In this document: positions 16,959 through 26,177 of the stretch, piece by piece
How the letters are laid out: each line of letters starts with the position of its first letter
How positions within the stretch are numbered: position 1 is the stretch's first letter
Made by a program: the position numbers and the translations under genes
Assembly (NCBI RefSeq): GCF_031450785.1
Contig: NZ_JARTWB010000001.1
Coordinates: 1-64,000, forward strand
Length of the DNA stretch: 64,000 bases
Direction of reading: 5' to 3'
Source: Caballeronia sp. LZ062
GTDB taxonomy: Bacteria; Pseudomonadota; Gammaproteobacteria; Burkholderiales; Burkholderiaceae
Notes under the pieces: generated by a model
What the model saw: only the letters and a program-made list of their open reading frames with translations
What the model was told of the DNA's origin: nothing
Database searches by the model: none

Positions 16959-17668
16959 GATGGCCTCGCGTCTTCCCTCGTGTCGGGTGCATCGCGCGGC
17001 TCGCGCACTTCGAGCACGTAGCCCATGCCGCGCACCGTATGCAGCAGCTTGGTGCGAAACGGTCCATCGAGTTTTGCGCGCAAGCGTTTGATCGCGGTTT
17101 CGACCACGTTCGTATGGCTTTCGAAATCCACTTCCCATACGAGTTCGGTAATCGCCGTTTTCGACAGGATATCGCCGTGACGTCGCGCAAGCACGCTCAG
17201 TAGCTGGAATTCCTTCGCAGTGAGGTCGAGGCGCACGCCGTCGCGCGTCGCCCGGCGCCCGATCAGATCGACGTAGAGATCGCCTACCGAAATCAGCGTG
17301 GATTCCTGGGCGCGCGTACGCCGTGCCAGCGCGTGCAGCCGTTCGACGAGTTCCAAGAAGGAGAACGGTTTCGTGAGGTAGTCGTCCGCGCCTTCGCGCA
17401 GGCCGCGCACGCGGTCGTTGATGTGATCGCGCGCGGTCAGCATGATGACCGGTGTGGACTTCTGCATGCGCAGCGCCTTGAGCACGGCGAAGCCATCGCG
17501 GCGCGGCAGCATCACGTCGAGCACGATCACGTCGTAGTCGTATTCGATGGCGAGGTGCGTGCCTTCTTCGCCGTCCATCGCGATATCGACGACCCAGCCT
17601 TGCTCGGTCAGGCCCGAGCGCAGGTAATCGACGACCTTGTGTTCGTCTTCCACTATCAGGACTTTCAT
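16955..17668 (-). CDS. OmpR-family response regulator, heavy-metal type
   Basis: This 237-residue regulator has a receiver domain (VEDEHKVVDYLRSGL at the start, phosphoacceptor in DYDVIVLDVMLPRRDG, conserved Lys in YLTKPFSFLELVERLHAL) and a C-terminal winged helix (LTAKEFQLLSVLARRHGDIL, RLRAKLDGPF, VRGMGYVLE). It is of the CusR/CzcR/IrlR type. It lies between the efflux genes and the kinase, 70 bases after the outer-membrane component, and probably autoregulates the operon. Confidence 0.9.
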   Translation of the reverse strand: MKVLIVEDEHKVVDYLRSGLTEQGWVVDIAMDGEEGTHLAIEYDYDVIVLDVMLPRRDGFAVLKALRMQKSTPVIMLTARDHINDRVRGLREGADDYLTKPFSFLELVERLHALARRTRAQESTLISVGDLYVDLIGRRATRDGVRLDLTAKEFQLLSVLARRHGDILSKTAITELVWEVDFESHTNVVETAIKRLRAKLDGPFRTKLLHTVRGMGYVLEVREPRDAPDTREDARPS

Positions 17669-17737
17669 GCCCGCACCTGTGTGTTCATCGTGTGCTTACC
17701 GTATCGAGACTCCGTCACTATACGAGGCCTGCTGCAT

Positions 17738-19192
17738 TCATTTCGCATGAGCGTCCGCGACATCCTGTACCTGCGCTGGCTGATTCACGTCCCATCCGCC
17801 GCCCAGTGCCTTCACGAGCGCGACCGATACCGTATGCTGCTGGCCGCGAATCTGCACGTCCTGCCGCTCGCTCGTGAGCAACTGCTGCTGCGCCGTGATG
17901 ACGTCGAGATACGCGACGAGGCCGCCGGAATAGCGGTCATTTGCAAGCGAGAGCAGACGTTGCGCATCCATGACGGCGGCATGCGACTGCTTCGCTGCAC
18001 CGTCGAGCACCGACAGCCCGACGATGCCGTCCTGCACTTGCTGGAACGCGTTGAGCACGGTCTGCCGGTAGTTGGCTTCGGTTGCGCGATAACCTTCGCT
18101 CGCGAATGCGACCGCCGCAGACCGACGCCCGCCATCGAACACGACCTGGCTTGCCATGGTACCGATGGTCCACAAGAGACTGGGCGCCGAGAAAAGGCTC
18201 GTAAGCGCCGTGCTCTCCCAGCCGATGTTTCCGTTGAGCGTGAGGCTTGGAAAGAATGCGGCTTTTGCGACGCCGATTTGCGCATTGGCGGCGGCCATCG
18301 CGCGCTCCGCAGAAGCTACATCGGGGCGGCGTTGCAGCACGTCGCTCGGAAGACCTAGCGGAATCGGCGGAATGGGGCGTTCATCGACTCTCGCGGCAAT
18401 CGAAAATTGCGGCGCGGGCGTGCCGACGAGCGCGGCAATCGCATGTTCGTATTGCGCACGCTGATTGAGGAGCAGTTGCGCCTGCACGCGGGTGGAATCG
18501 AGTTGCGATTGCTGTTGCAGCACATCGAGGCCGGACACTGCGCCCAGGCTGTGCTGCGTGTTGACGTAGTCGAGCGCTTTCTCTTGCAACTGCACCGAGC
18601 GATTCAGCACGTCGATTTCTGCATCGAGTTCACGCAGCGAAAAATAATCGCTGGCGAGGTCGGTGGTTAGCACGAGGCGCGCGTTCGCCAGATCGTCGCG
18701 TGTCTGATCTTCCGATGCTTGCGCGCTTTCCACTTCGCGTCGAATGCGGCCGAACAGATCGAGATCGTAATTGACCGCGGGCCCGAGCTTGAGATCGTTC
18801 TGCACGGTCGACATGCTCGGCGTGGTGTAGTTGTTCACCGGTCGATTGCGCGACGTTCGCGTGCGCGCCGCTTGTGCATTGAGGTCGATTTCGGGCAGCG
18901 CCAGCGATGACGTTTGCGCGAGCGTCGCACGTGCCTGCTCGTAATGCGCACTTGCAGCGGCCAGCGTCTGGTTTTGGGCGAGGGCTTGCGATTCGAGTCC
19001 GTCGAGCACGTCGTCGTCGAAACCGTGCCACCAGTCGAGCGCGAGCGGCGCGTGCGAAGGCTCGCCCACATGCCAGTACGAGTCGGTCTTCCACGTGGGC
19101 GGCGTTTCTGCAACGGGCCGCTGATAATCGGGGCCTACCGTGCACGCCGCGAGCATTGACAACAACGCGACGGATGAGGCGATGCGTCTCAT
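17738..19192 (-). CDS. RND efflux outer-membrane factor (NodT-type lipoprotein)
   Basis: This 484-residue TolC-like outer-membrane channel has a lipoprotein signal with lipobox LAAC (Cys about residue 16), then GPDYQRP, which is typical of NodT/OprM proteins. The two repeated coiled-coil/beta-barrel halves are visible as similar segments (AHYEQARATLAQTSS and AAANAQIGVAKAAFFPSLTL). It forms the exit duct of the tripartite pump. Its start overlaps the adaptor gene stop by four bases. Confidence 0.9.
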   Translation of the reverse strand: MRRIASSVALLSMLAACTVGPDYQRPVAETPPTWKTDSYWHVGEPSHAPLALDWWHGFDDDVLDGLESQALAQNQTLAAASAHYEQARATLAQTSSLALPEIDLNAQAARTRTSRNRPVNNYTTPSMSTVQNDLKLGPAVNYDLDLFGRIRREVESAQASEDQTRDDLANARLVLTTDLASDYFSLRELDAEIDVLNRSVQLQEKALDYVNTQHSLGAVSGLDVLQQQSQLDSTRVQAQLLLNQRAQYEHAIAALVGTPAPQFSIAARVDERPIPPIPLGLPSDVLQRRPDVASAERAMAAANAQIGVAKAAFFPSLTLNGNIGWESTALTSLFSAPSLLWTIGTMASQVVFDGGRRSAAVAFASEGYRATEANYRQTVLNAFQQVQDGIVGLSVLDGAAKQSHAAVMDAQRLLSLANDRYSGGLVAYLDVITAQQQLLTSERQDVQIRGQQHTVSVALVKALGGGWDVNQPAQVQDVADAHAK

Positions 19193-20454
19193 GATGCGGC
19201 CTTCTTGTCGCTTGCCTGCTGCTGCGGTTGCTGCTGTTGGTCGTGCTGCTTTCCTTCCTGCGGCGCGATGACGACGTGATCGCCATCCGCCACGGAATCG
19301 CTCGGGTTGACGATTATCTTGTCGCTTTCTTCGATGCCGCTCTCGATCTCCAGCGTTTGACCGAGGTCCTGCGCGATCACGATTTTATGCAGATGCACGT
19401 GACCGCTCGCATCGACGACGGCCAGGCGCGGGCCTTCCGCGCGAAACAACAGCGCATTGCCGGGGACGATCAAACGCGCATGAGCAACGGATGGCACGGC
19501 GACCTGCACATAGGCACCCGGACGCAGGCGTCCATCGGCGTTCGGCAGCGTCACTTCGATCTGCAGCGAACGCGTGGGCACGTCGATAGCGCCGGAGATA
19601 TGCGTGATCTTGCCGTGAAACTGTTGCCCCGGGAGTTCCGCCTGCGTGACGACGACCTGTTGTCCCACCGATACGTTCTGCGCATACGCCTGCGGCAGTT
19701 GCACATAGACACGTAACGGATCGGACTGCGCGAGCGCGAACAGCGCGCGGCTTGCGCCGCTGCCCGCATCGATCAGATCGCCCACATCGACATTCCGCTG
19801 CGTGACCACGCCTGCGAAGGGCGCCACGATACGCTTGAATGATTCGAGCTGGCGCAGGCGCTTCACGTTCGCATCGGCGGCGGCGAGATTGGCGACGTCC
19901 TGGTTGTACGTGCTCTGGCGTTCATCCAGTTCCTGCTGTGAAACGGCATCGCGCTGACGCAGCTGCTGCCAGCGTTGCAGCGATGATTTCGCAAGGCCGA
20001 GGCTCGATGCGGTCTGGTCGCGTTGCGCGACGGCTTGCGCGAGTTCCTGATCGATCTCGGGCGTGTCGAGATCGGCGAGCAATTGTCCCTGCTTCACGCG
20101 CGCGCCGATATCGACATACCAGTGCAGCAGATAACCGGTCGCACGCGCATAGATCGGCGATTCGACGAAGCCGCGCAACGTGCCCGGCAGCGTGGTTTCG
20201 CCGCTGCCGTCCGTCTGCGTCGGCGTAACGACGTTGACGTATTGCTGCGCGCTCTGCTGCGTGCGCGTGGCGACGGACTTGTTATGCACGAGGTCGCTTA
20301 CGACCGTGCGCACCGCGCCTATCGCAAGGAGCGCGAGCACGATGACGATCGCGATCTTCGCGCGCTTCCATTCGAGGTTGCGCGGCGGCAGCGCCGGGCC
20401 TTCGTTTGGATCGCGTGCGGGAATGGCCAGCGATGCGTGGTTCTTTTCAGTCAT
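19189..20454 (-). CDS. RND efflux periplasmic adaptor (membrane fusion protein)
   Basis: This 421-residue protein has one N-terminal transmembrane anchor (about residues 32-50), a barrel-sandwich lipoyl part (YLLHWYVDIGARVKQGQLLADLDTPEIDQEL), an alpha-hairpin (residues 150-210) and a beta-barrel domain (LRPGAYVQVAVP). It links the inner-membrane RND pump to the outer-membrane factor. A Gln/Lys-rich C-terminal tail follows. It lies 24 bases downstream of the pump gene. Confidence 0.9.
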   Translation of the reverse strand: MTEKNHASLAIPARDPNEGPALPPRNLEWKRAKIAIVIVLALLAIGAVRTVVSDLVHNKSVATRTQQSAQQYVNVVTPTQTDGSGETTLPGTLRGFVESPIYARATGYLLHWYVDIGARVKQGQLLADLDTPEIDQELAQAVAQRDQTASSLGLAKSSLQRWQQLRQRDAVSQQELDERQSTYNQDVANLAAADANVKRLRQLESFKRIVAPFAGVVTQRNVDVGDLIDAGSGASRALFALAQSDPLRVYVQLPQAYAQNVSVGQQVVVTQAELPGQQFHGKITHISGAIDVPTRSLQIEVTLPNADGRLRPGAYVQVAVPSVAHARLIVPGNALLFRAEGPRLAVVDASGHVHLHKIVIAQDLGQTLEIESGIEESDKIIVNPSDSVADGDHVVIAPQEGKQHDQQQQPQQQASDKKAAS

Positions 20455-20478
20455 GTTCGGCTTCGTGCGTGATGCGGT

Positions 20479-23400
20479 TCAATGTTGATCGTCATGCTGC
20501 GCTTCGTTTTTTCGCCGTGCGCGGCGTGCAAGCCGCGAATGGATGCCGGCAAACACGAGCGGCACGAAAAAGAGCGTCGATACGGTTGCGAAGATCAGGC
20601 CGCCGATGACCGCGCGGCCGAGCGGCGCATTCTGCTCCGCGCCTTCGCCGAGCCCGAGCGCCATCGGAATCATGCCGATGATCATCGCAAAGGCCGTCAT
20701 CAACACAGGACGGATGCGGCTCGCGCCGGCTTCGAGCGCGGCGGTGAGCGGCGGCGCGCCGGCCGTGAGACGCTGTCGTGCGAACGACACCATCAGGATA
20801 CTGTTGGCGGTGGCGACGCCCATCGTCATGATCGCGCCCGTGAGCGCGGGTACGGAGAGATGCGTGCCCGTGAGGAAGAGCATCCAGATGATGCCCGCAA
20901 GCGCTGCAGGCAGTGCGCTCACGATGATGAGCGGATCCACCCACGACTGGAAATTCACGACGATCAGCAGATAGACGAGCACGATGGCCATCGCCACGCC
21001 GACACCCAGTCCGAAGAACGACGTGCGCATGGTCTCCACTTGTCCGCGCACAGCGATTTGACTCCCGCGTGGCAGCGTGCCGCGCGCCTGATCGACGAGT
21101 TGATTCACGCGCCGCGCGACGCTGCCGAGATCGCGTCCTTCGACGCTCACGAAGATATCGATGACAGGGCGTATGTTGTAGTGCGAGACGACCGCGAACT
21201 GGCTTTGCGGCGAAAGGCGCACGAGATTGCCCAGCAGTTGCGTCGGCCCCGTGTTCGATGCCGATACCGGTGTGCGCATCAGTTCATCGATGGACGACAC
21301 CTGATACTGCGGCGTCTGCACAGCCATGTTGTATTCGACGCCATTGCGTGGATTGAACCAGAAGCCCGGCGATGTTTGCGAACTGCCCGACAGCGACACC
21401 AGCACGTTCTGCGCGACGTTGCTCGCGGAAAGATTGAGCTGCTGCAAGCGCGTGCGGTCCATCTGCAAATTGAGTACAGGCTGGTCGAGCTTCTGCTGAA
21501 TATGCGTATCCACGTTGCCGGGGATCATGCGTATCTGCTTCATCAGGTTGCTCGCTGCCTGAAAATTGCCTGTCTGGTCTTGGCCCTGAATCTGCACGTC
21601 GATGGCGGCGGGAAGACCGAAGTTCAGAATCTGCGTGACGATATCTGCCGGCTGAAAGAAGAACTCGACGCCCGGAAACAGGCGCGGCAACATGGAGCGC
21701 AACTCGTCGATGTACTTTTGCGTCGGCGCATGATCGGGGTTGAGCGCCACCTGTATCTCGCCGTCGAGCGTGCCGATGGTGCCCGCGTTGCTATACGACA
21801 GGTTGATGCCGCTATACGGAAGACCGAGGTTATCGAGGATGGTGGCGAGTTCGTCCTGCGGCACGACTTTGCGCACGACTTTCTCCACTTCATCCGCAAG
21901 GCGCGCGGTTTCCTCGATACGCGTGCCGGTCGGTGCGCGCATATGCATTCGGATATCGCCCGCATCGACGCTCGGGAAGAAGTCTTCGCCGAGCACGAAC
22001 ACGAGTCCTGCCGACAGCAGACAGAAGCCCAGAAAGAGCGATCCGAACAGACGCCGCCGCACGAGCAGGCTGCTCAGAATGACGATGTATGCCGCACGCA
22101 TCCGCTCGAACCCATGATCGAAACGGCGGTGGAGTCGCACGAAGAGATTGGGCCGGGCCTTGGCGTCCGGTGCGTGCGCGTGGCCCATAAGCAGCATGGC
22201 GAGCGTCGGCACCAGTGTGCGCGACAGCACATACGACGCGAGCATCGCGAAGACCACGGCTTCCGCGAGCGGCACGAACAGATAGCGCGCGACGCCCGTG
22301 AGAAAGAACATCGGCACGAACACGATGCAGATACATAGCGTGGAAACGAGCGCAGGCACGGCGATTTCGCCCGCGCCTTCGAGAATCGCTTCGTGCAGGT
22401 CGGTGCCCATGTGTAGATGACGTTCGATGTTCTCGATGGTCACGGTCGCGTCGTCGACCAGAATGCCGACGGCAAGCGCGAGGCCGCCGAGCGTCATGAT
22501 GTTGATGGTCTGGCCGAGCGCGTGCAGTGCGAGCAGCGACGAGAGAATCGACAAGGGAATCGAGATCGCGATGATGCACGTGCTGCGCCAGTTGCCGAGG
22601 AAAAGCAGGATCATCGCGGCGGTGAGCGCAGCGGCGATCAACGCTTCGCGCACCACGCCCTCCACGGCAGCCTTCACGAAGACGGACTGGTCGAATAGCG
22701 CGTTGATCTTGAGATCTTGCGGCAAGGCGGCGCGCGCTTGCGGCAAGAGGCTGTGCAAAGTGTTGACGATGGAAAGCGTCGACGCATTGCCGTTCTTCAG
22801 CACGGAGATGAGCACGCCGCGTCGTCCGTCCTGCCGCACGATGTTCGTCTGCGGCGAAGAGCCGTCGCGCACGTGTGCCACTTCACGCAGGTAGGTGGTC
22901 GCGCCGTTCAGCGTGCGCACGGGGATATCGTTCAGGCCTGCGACGGTGGTCGGCGAGCCGTTCATGTTGATCGTGTATTCCCTCGGGCCGATCTTCGCCG
23001 TGCCGGTCGGCAGAATCAGGTTCTGTGCGTTCACGGCGGCCACCACGTCCGTCGGTGTGAGGCCCTTCGCAAGCAGCGCGCGCGTGTTCAAATCAACGGA
23101 AATGAGGCGCGTCCTGCCGCCATACGGATACGGCACGGCGGCGCCCGGAATCGTCACGAGCTGCGGACGCAGGAAGTTGAGCGCCGTGTCGTTCAGTTCC
23201 TGCTCGGACTGCTTCGGGCTCGAGAGCCCCAGTTGAATCACCGGAATGCTCGACGCCGAATAGCTGATCACGAGCGGTGGCGTGGCACCCGGTGGCATTT
23301 GCTTCAACTGCGCCTGCTCGACAGCCACTGTCTGCGCGATCGCCGTCTGGATGTTGGCGGTCGGTTGCAGGAAGAGCTTGATGATTGCAATGCCGGGAAG

Positions 23401-23655
23401 CGACTGCGACTCGATGTGCTCGATGTTATTGACCGTCGTGGTCAGACTGCGCTCGTTGACGGACGTGATGCGATTGGCGATGTCCTGCGACGACAAGCCC
23501 GTATACGTCCAGATGATGCTGACCACCGGAATGTCGATCTCGGGCAGCACGTCCACCGGCGTCGTCAAGAGGGCGAAGGGCGTGGCCAGCACGATCAGGA
23601 TGGCCATGACGATGAACGTATAAGGGCGCTTCAGCGCAACGTTGACGATCCACAT
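20479..23655 (-). CDS. RND efflux pump, inner-membrane permease subunit
   Basis: This 1,058-residue protein has the two-fold RND architecture: TM1 at residues 12-30, a large periplasmic loop, TM2-6, a second loop, TM8-12. The proton-relay segment in TM4 reads GILVDDATVTIENIERH, with a double Asp, which is nearer to hydrophobe/amphiphile exporters than to CzcA/CusA metal pumps. TM10 carries GVATANSILMVSFARQR. It is the first gene of a five-gene leftward operon (pump, adaptor, channel, regulator, kinase). The substrate is undetermined: the two-component system suggests metals, the pump motifs suggest organic compounds. Confidence 0.9.
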   Translation of the reverse strand: MWIVNVALKRPYTFIVMAILIVLATPFALLTTPVDVLPEIDIPVVSIIWTYTGLSSQDIANRITSVNERSLTTTVNNIEHIESQSLPGIAIIKLFLQPTANIQTAIAQTVAVEQAQLKQMPPGATPPLVISYSASSIPVIQLGLSSPKQSEQELNDTALNFLRPQLVTIPGAAVPYPYGGRTRLISVDLNTRALLAKGLTPTDVVAAVNAQNLILPTGTAKIGPREYTINMNGSPTTVAGLNDIPVRTLNGATTYLREVAHVRDGSSPQTNIVRQDGRRGVLISVLKNGNASTLSIVNTLHSLLPQARAALPQDLKINALFDQSVFVKAAVEGVVREALIAAALTAAMILLFLGNWRSTCIIAISIPLSILSSLLALHALGQTINIMTLGGLALAVGILVDDATVTIENIERHLHMGTDLHEAILEGAGEIAVPALVSTLCICIVFVPMFFLTGVARYLFVPLAEAVVFAMLASYVLSRTLVPTLAMLLMGHAHAPDAKARPNLFVRLHRRFDHGFERMRAAYIVILSSLLVRRRLFGSLFLGFCLLSAGLVFVLGEDFFPSVDAGDIRMHMRAPTGTRIEETARLADEVEKVVRKVVPQDELATILDNLGLPYSGINLSYSNAGTIGTLDGEIQVALNPDHAPTQKYIDELRSMLPRLFPGVEFFFQPADIVTQILNFGLPAAIDVQIQGQDQTGNFQAASNLMKQIRMIPGNVDTHIQQKLDQPVLNLQMDRTRLQQLNLSASNVAQNVLVSLSGSSQTSPGFWFNPRNGVEYNMAVQTPQYQVSSIDELMRTPVSASNTGPTQLLGNLVRLSPQSQFAVVSHYNIRPVIDIFVSVEGRDLGSVARRVNQLVDQARGTLPRGSQIAVRGQVETMRTSFFGLGVGVAMAIVLVYLLIVVNFQSWVDPLIIVSALPAALAGIIWMLFLTGTHLSVPALTGAIMTMGVATANSILMVSFARQRLTAGAPPLTAALEAGASRIRPVLMTAFAMIIGMIPMALGLGEGAEQNAPLGRAVIGGLIFATVSTLFFVPLVFAGIHSRLARRARRKNEAQHDDQH

Positions 23656-23888
23656 TGAGTCGTTGGGAGAGTGCGAGGAAAGGGCGCTGCGGTCGTGCTC
23701 TCAGCGCGCGTAGCGTTCCATGAAGCGTGGCGGGCGCGTTGCGTTCAGTGCCGCTATGGTAGTGGCCGCCCACCAACGACAATATGACGCGAAAATGGCG
23801 GTTGTGTCAGGTTCGCTGTCGAGGAGCGAACGTTCGTGTTTTAGTCTGAAGAAAGGGCGAACGCACGAAGCGATCGCCCTGGACGACC
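23656..23888. other. Upstream region of the RND operon
   Basis: About 230 bases without a gene between the RND pump start and the stop of the small DUF4148 gene. It should hold the efflux operon promoter on the minus strand; I could not identify a clear -35/-10 pair or regulator box. Confidence 0.4.
23854..23880 (-). terminator. Intrinsic terminator of the first DUF4148 gene
   Basis: Inverted repeat AGGGCGA (23854-23860) / TCGCCCT (23874-23880). On the minus strand it is followed by TTCTTC, only partly U-rich. It lies nine bases after the DUF4148 stop. Confidence 0.5.
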
Positions 23889-24134
23889 TCAGTCCTTAGG
23901 CGACTGTTGTGCTGAAGCCGAGCGGTACACGCTGGCCCCCGTATAGATGCCTTCGCGTTGATCGAGGAAACTGCCGGGATAGCGTTGATCGTCGACGCCG
24001 GGATAGTAGCCGGAGCGTTCGGCTCGTATCAGGTCGTCGAGAACCTGCTGACGGGTCAAGCTGTTTGGCTGCGCGGCGGCGGCGAGCGGCGCGAGCGCGA
24101 ATACGACCAGGGCAATGTGCGTGACTGGCTTCAT
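23889..24134 (-). CDS. Small exported DUF4148 protein
   Basis: This 81-residue protein has a cleavable signal peptide (hydrophobic core IALVVFALAPLAAAA, probable cleavage after AAAAQ) and the DUF4148 core LTRQQVLDDLIRAERSGYYPG. DUF4148 proteins are small periplasmic proteins abundant in Burkholderiaceae; their function is unknown. GGAG lies eight bases before the ATG. A related gene lies 150 bases upstream on the same strand. Confidence 0.85.
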   Translation of the reverse strand: MKPVTHIALVVFALAPLAAAAQPNSLTRQQVLDDLIRAERSGYYPGVDDQRYPGSFLDQREGIYTGASVYRSASAQQSPKD

Positions 24135-24284
24135 GGCGAACTCCTCATGCGAATGATGGACGGACGCAATTCCATTGCGCGTCCACGGCAGAGCGGCCGT
24201 GGACGGTCCATTGTAAGCACGGTCGTCCGCGAGGAATTCACCTGTTTGCGGGGGTTTTATCGAACGCCGCGAATGAACCCGCAG

Positions 24285-24554
24285 TTATTGCGGCGACGGC
24301 CTGTTGGACGTCGTATGGCCGGACGCCGACGTGCCGTCTGCCGATGCGCCGTATGCCGTGCCCGAATGCACGCGTGCTTCGGCTGCCTGGATGTCGTTGG
24401 GATAGAACGCATCGCGGGCGGACGGCTGATAACCGGCCTGCTCGACTTGCTGAAGATCCTGCTTGACCTGCTCGCGCGTGAGGCCTTCCTGAGCCAGCGC
24501 AGCGAGGGGGGTTGTGATGAGTGCGGCGGCGACAATGCGCATGACGAGTTTCAT
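24285..24554 (-). CDS. Small exported DUF4148 protein, second copy
   Basis: This 89-residue protein has a signal peptide (MRIVAAALITTPLAALAQ) and the DUF4148 core LTREQVKQDLQQVEQAGYQPS followed by a Ser/Thr/Gly-rich tail. The bases just upstream of its ATG match those of the neighbouring copy, suggesting tandem duplication with divergence. Function unknown. Confidence 0.85.
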   Translation of the reverse strand: MKLVMRIVAAALITTPLAALAQEGLTREQVKQDLQQVEQAGYQPSARDAFYPNDIQAAEARVHSGTAYGASADGTSASGHTTSNRPSPQ

Positions 24555-24823
24555 GGCGAACTCCTGGTACGGGTGAAACGGCGATCGCGGCATGCGGTCG
24601 GTGACGGTGACGAAAGCCGGCATGGCGTCTCTCGCCAGGACTGAATTGTATTTGTCGTACCGTGACGAGATGCTGGCGAGGACATGGCGTTTTCGTCAGC
24701 GGCGCGCGCGTGTCGGCTGCCTGAAAGACGGCGCAGCCAGTGATAGACTCGCCTGCGCGCGACGCCCGCCTGGCGGGAAAAGTCGCGACGCCTCGCTTCT
24801 TCATTGAAACCGGAAACGCTCAA

Positions 24824-26155
24824 TTGCCGTTCAAGCTGCCGACCACCGCCACCGCTCCGTTCTGTCCATCCGAAGTCAAAGGCTCCGTCATTGTTGCGCC
24901 GGGTACGCCGCTCTGGAAAAAGCTGCTGCAATTCGCGGGGCCGGGGCTGCTCATCTCCATCGGCTACATGGACCCCGGCAACTGGGCGACGGATATCGAA
25001 GCCGGCTCGCGCTACGGCTATAGCCTGCTGTTCGTCGTTGTGCTGTCGAGCATCGCGGCGATGGTGCTGCAATGCCTCTCGATGCGCCTCGGCATCGTCA
25101 CGGGCCGCGATCTCGCGCAGTTATCGCGTGAACGTTACGCAAAGCCCGTCGCCAATGCGCAGTGGATGCTCGCGGAGTTGTCGATCATCGCGTGCGATCT
25201 TGCCGAAGTGCTCGGCGGCGCGCTGGCGTTTCATCTGCTCTTCGGCTGCTCGCTGATGTGGGGCGTGATCCTCACGGCATTCGACACGCTCATCGTGCTC
25301 GGCCTGAAGGGCAAGAATTTCCGCGATCTGGAAGCGATCATGCTCGGGCTTATCGCGACGATCGGCGTGGGTTATATCGTGGAACTGGCGCTCGTCAAGC
25401 CGCACTGGCCGTCCGTCGCCGCGGGACTCGTGCCCTCGTTCAGCGTGCTGTCCGAGCGCGAACCGCTCTATCTCGCCATCGGCATTCTCGGCGCGACCGT
25501 GATGCCGCATAACCTTTATCTGCATTCGTCCATCGTGCAGACGCGAGTGGTCAGTCGCGAGCCGAAAGATATCGCATCGTCTATCAGGCTTTCGCGGCTC
25601 GATACGATAGCGTCTTTGATCCTTGCGCTTCTGATCAACGCGGCGATCCTTATTCTTGCCGCTTCCGCGTTTCATGCCACGGGGCACACGCAAGTCACTG
25701 AAATCGAAGACGCGTACAAGCTGCTTGCGCCCATCGTCGGCAGCGGACTCGCCGCGATTCTCTTCGCCGTGACGCTCTTCGCCTCGGGGCAAAGCTCGAC
25801 GTTCACGGGAACCATCGCGGGGCAGGTCATCATGGAAGGCTTTCTGCGCCTGAAGATTCCGTGCTATCAGCGGCGCTTCATTACGCGGGCGCTTGCACTC
25901 GTGCCTGCACTGATCGGCGTCTATATGCTCGGCAACGGCGCGGTCGGCAAGCTGCTCGTCGCAAGTCAGGTCGTCTTGAGCCTGCAATTGCCGTTCGCGC
26001 TGTATCCGCTGATTCGCATGACAAGCGACCGCGCACTCATGGGCAGCTTCGCGAACGCTTCGCACACGAAGGTCATCGCGTGGCTGCTCTTCGTGGTGAT
26101 CAGTGCCGCGAACATCTGGCTCGTCGTGCAAACCGCGACGGAGTGGTTCGCGTAA
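24824..26155 (+). CDS. mntH: Nramp-family divalent metal:H+ symporter
   Basis: This roughly 443-residue, 11-helix inner-membrane protein has the Nramp metal-site motif GYMDPGNWATDIEAG in TM1 (the DPGN site) and the second site MPHNLYLHSS (the MPH motif of TM6). It should import Mn2+ or related divalent metals. I chose a TTG start at 24824 (Pro-Phe-Lys follows), with GGAAA upstream, because it restores the usual family N-terminus; a GTG at 24740 is in frame but has no ribosome-binding site. It is convergent with motB. Confidence 0.88.
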   Translation: MPFKLPTTATAPFCPSEVKGSVIVAPGTPLWKKLLQFAGPGLLISIGYMDPGNWATDIEAGSRYGYSLLFVVVLSSIAAMVLQCLSMRLGIVTGRDLAQLSRERYAKPVANAQWMLAELSIIACDLAEVLGGALAFHLLFGCSLMWGVILTAFDTLIVLGLKGKNFRDLEAIMLGLIATIGVGYIVELALVKPHWPSVAAGLVPSFSVLSEREPLYLAIGILGATVMPHNLYLHSSIVQTRVVSREPKDIASSIRLSRLDTIASLILALLINAAILILAASAFHATGHTQVTEIEDAYKLLAPIVGSGLAAILFAVTLFASGQSSTFTGTIAGQVIMEGFLRLKIPCYQRRFITRALALVPALIGVYMLGNGAVGKLLVASQVVLSLQLPFALYPLIRMTSDRALMGSFANASHTKVIAWLLFVVISAANIWLVVQTATEWFA

Positions 26156-26177
26156 GCGCGAGGCTTACGCGAACACC

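Noticed and set aside
20482..22338. 618-codon plus-strand frame opposite the RND pump
   Set aside because: Composition (His/Arg/Asp-rich, no motifs) is that of a complementary-strand shadow; the minus-strand pump has all RND motifs.
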